In this document: piece by piece, positions 62,944 through 64,000 of the stretch
Layout of the letters: every line of letters starts with the position of its first letter
Numbering within the stretch: the first letter of the stretch is position 1
From: Streptococcus oralis subsp. tigurinus
GTDB taxonomy: Bacteria; Bacillota; Bacilli; Lactobacillales; Streptococcaceae
Reading direction: 5' to 3'
Assembly: GCF_002356415.1 (NCBI RefSeq)
Contig: NZ_AP018338.1
Span: 682,001 to 746,000 of the forward strand
Length of the DNA stretch: 64,000 nt
Translations under genes and position numbers: made by a program
The notes under the pieces: model-generated
Databases searched by the model: none
Told to the model about the DNA's origin: nothing
What the model saw: the letters and a program-made list of their open reading frames with translations, nothing else

Positions 62944-63585
62944 ATGTTAAATAAAGTCAAAACTAAAGCCTTAATTAGTGTTGGAGCAGTGGCTGCAACT
63001 AGCTTTATTCTCATGATGGGATATACTGCTGGTCAACACTCGACTGCTAAACAAAGTCGTAAAGAGATTGAATTGGCTGCAGCTAAACTTGTAGAGAATA
63101 AACAAGCAGAAGATAAAGCCAGCATTTTGTCATCGGATACTGTAAAAGAATTTTTGACGCAGTACTATACGAAAGAGAAGCTCGGAGAAAATAATACACG
63201 TATTCAACCTTATATGACTGAATCGGCTTATTCTCAAGAATTGTCAAGTCAAAATGATGCCATGAACCAAGTGTATAAGGATTATATTTTAGATTATCAT
63301 TTTGAAAAAGCTGATATCTTTGTCAATCAGACTACGAATCAAGCCATTGCCATGGTCTCATATAATGTAACCTATGTATCTGATTTAAAGAATGCCAACC
63401 AATCAAAGACCAATCAGACAGAAACCAGAACGGTTAAATTGTCCTATTCTAAACTACCTGGTAAGTTATTGGTCAATCAAGTACAGGTTTGGAAATCTGG
63501 GTTAGATGATTTAGATAATGCAACTCCTAAAACTTTAGAAGAATCATCATCAATACCATCACTGCCAAATACTACGACAAAATGA
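62944..63585 (+). CDS. Membrane-anchored VirB8/TcpC-like (NTF2-fold) protein
   Basis: 213 residues. N-terminal span (about 10-30, TKALISVGAVAATSFILMMGYTAG), a helical linker, then a soluble domain (about 65-185) with AYSQELSSQNDAMNQVYKDYILDYHFEKADIFVNQTTNQAIAMVSYNVTYVSDLKN...TVKLSYSKLPGKLLVNQVQVW that looks like an NTF2-type fold as in VirB8/TcpC. Serine-rich tail. AGAAGG precedes the ATG. Possibly an external channel component. Confidence 0.6.
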   Translation: MLNKVKTKALISVGAVAATSFILMMGYTAGQHSTAKQSRKEIELAAAKLVENKQAEDKASILSSDTVKEFLTQYYTKEKLGENNTRIQPYMTESAYSQELSSQNDAMNQVYKDYILDYHFEKADIFVNQTTNQAIAMVSYNVTYVSDLKNANQSKTNQTETRTVKLSYSKLPGKLLVNQVQVWKSGLDDLDNATPKTLEESSSIPSLPNTTTK

Positions 63586-63594
63586 TGATATTGC

Positions 63595-64000
63595 ATGGGA
63601 ATAGAAGAATGTAAGCAAATTTCAATTCTTGATGTAGCCAATCGTTTAGGTATCTCCTTTAAACAAGTTTCGAGCAGTGTCTATGAACATCCTGAACACG
63701 ATTCATTTCGGATTTTTTCAACTACCAATACTTTTAAATGGTTTTCAAGAGATATTCAAGGTGATGTCATTGATTTTGTTCGACTTGTTAAGGGAATTTC
63801 CTTTAAAGAAGCTCTAGCCTTTCTTTCTGAAGAACCTTTTCAAAAAGAAGCTATTCAAGAAAAAAGAGAGAGACCATTTTATTATCCTTTAAAGAGAGTA
63901 GAAGATTCTAACTGCAGTTTGACTAGATATTACTTAACAGAATGTAGAGGAATCTCAGAAGAAATCATACAAAAGATGATTCAACAAGGTTTGATAGCAC
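63595..64000 (+). CDS. Primase-like protein, 3' partial (degenerate CHC2-type start)
   Basis: The frame is open from ATG 63595 to the window end (135 codons). MGIEECKQISILDVANRLGISFKQVSSSVYEHPEHDSFRIFSTTNTFKWFSRDIQGDVIDFVRLVKGISFKEALAFLSEEPFQ follows the DnaG/CHC2 zinc-finger pattern (helix, beta with SFRIF, GDVIDFV, helix with EALAFL), but its zinc cysteines are missing. ICE primases of this type carry a later Toprim or DUF3991 domain, outside the window. It may prime the transferred strand. No strong ribosome site is visible; it follows the previous stop by nine bases. Confidence 0.65.
   Translation, partial: MGIEECKQISILDVANRLGISFKQVSSSVYEHPEHDSFRIFSTTNTFKWFSRDIQGDVIDFVRLVKGISFKEALAFLSEEPFQKEAIQEKRERPFYYPLKRVEDSNCSLTRYYLTECRGISEEIIQKMIQQGLIA

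Larger units (their letters stand above)
16800..64000 (+). mobile_element. ICESa2603-family-like integrative conjugative element (right end not in window)
   Basis: Starts at the rplL core and carries repA, C5 methyltransferase and small cargo genes at the left, then a type IV secretion module (VirD4, TrbC-like, VirB6, VirB3, VirB4, CHAP hydrolase), an SNF2-methyltransferase giant and a primase-like gene at the right. It is interrupted by a Tn916-family transposon. The family name rests on remembered gene order and attachment core; integrase and relaxase are not visible. Confidence 0.78.

Overview
The window reads as a Mitis-group streptococcus, more like S. mitis or S. oralis than a typical pneumococcus. 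The evidence is the low GC, a choline-decorated teichoic acid locus (LicD proteins and a choline-binding phosphorylcholine esterase), a BOX repeat, and the pneumococcus-like gene order mecA, hom-thrB, msrAB, ABC exporter pair, MTA/SAH deaminase, rplJ-rplL. No species marker is decisive.

Layout. 1-16814 is chromosome. It holds a teichoic-acid module (a polymerase-like protein fused to LicD, a second LicD, a secreted esterase, and a flippase on the other strand), the MecA adaptor, threonine synthesis, methionine sulfoxide repair, a heterodimeric ABC exporter, a deaminase, and the L10/L7-L12 operon with its leader RNA. The last 15 bases of rplL (16800-16814, GTTACTCTTAAATAA) match the attachment core I remember for ICESa2603-family elements. 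From there to the window end is one integrative conjugative element (ICE), whose integrase end and right boundary lie outside. ICE cargo at 17016-21061: a small coupled ORF, RepA-type replication initiator, a 33-residue membrane peptide, a C5-cytosine methyltransferase, an Spx/ArsC-fold protein without cysteines, a small HTH protein and a CPBP-type membrane protease. ICE transfer module at 44945-64000: PcfB/DUF3801-like protein, VirD4, pilin-like, VirB6-, VirB3- and VirB4-like proteins, a cell-wall hydrolase, a methyltransferase-SNF2 giant, small proteins and the start of a primase-like gene. No ICE relaxase is in view.

Between these halves a Tn916-family transposon is inserted (about 21090 to 44640): int, xis, orf8, orf7, orf9, tet(M) with leader, and orf13-orf23. 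Inside it, between a cysteine-rich KTR ORF and tet(M), sits the mega element (about 24960-30400) with mef(E), msr(D), their leader peptides and a broken umuC region. The composite matches the Tn2009 type: macrolide efflux, ribosome protection and tetracycline resistance in one nested unit. The Tn916-type relaxase gene orf20 carries a one-base frameshift, so the inner transposon may depend on the host ICE or on other elements for transfer.

The most interesting signal is at 54292-55160, inside the ICE transfer operon. It has its own promoter, two 54-nt direct repeats whose six differences all avoid the predicted stems, an intrinsic terminator, then a 188-residue protein that looks like a PBECR4/BECR-fold nuclease, then a second terminator. 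This is the architecture of a type III (RNA antitoxin) toxin-antitoxin system with a toxin unlike the ToxN, CptN and TenpN families as I know them. All boundaries and family assignments come from reading the sequence; no database search was run.
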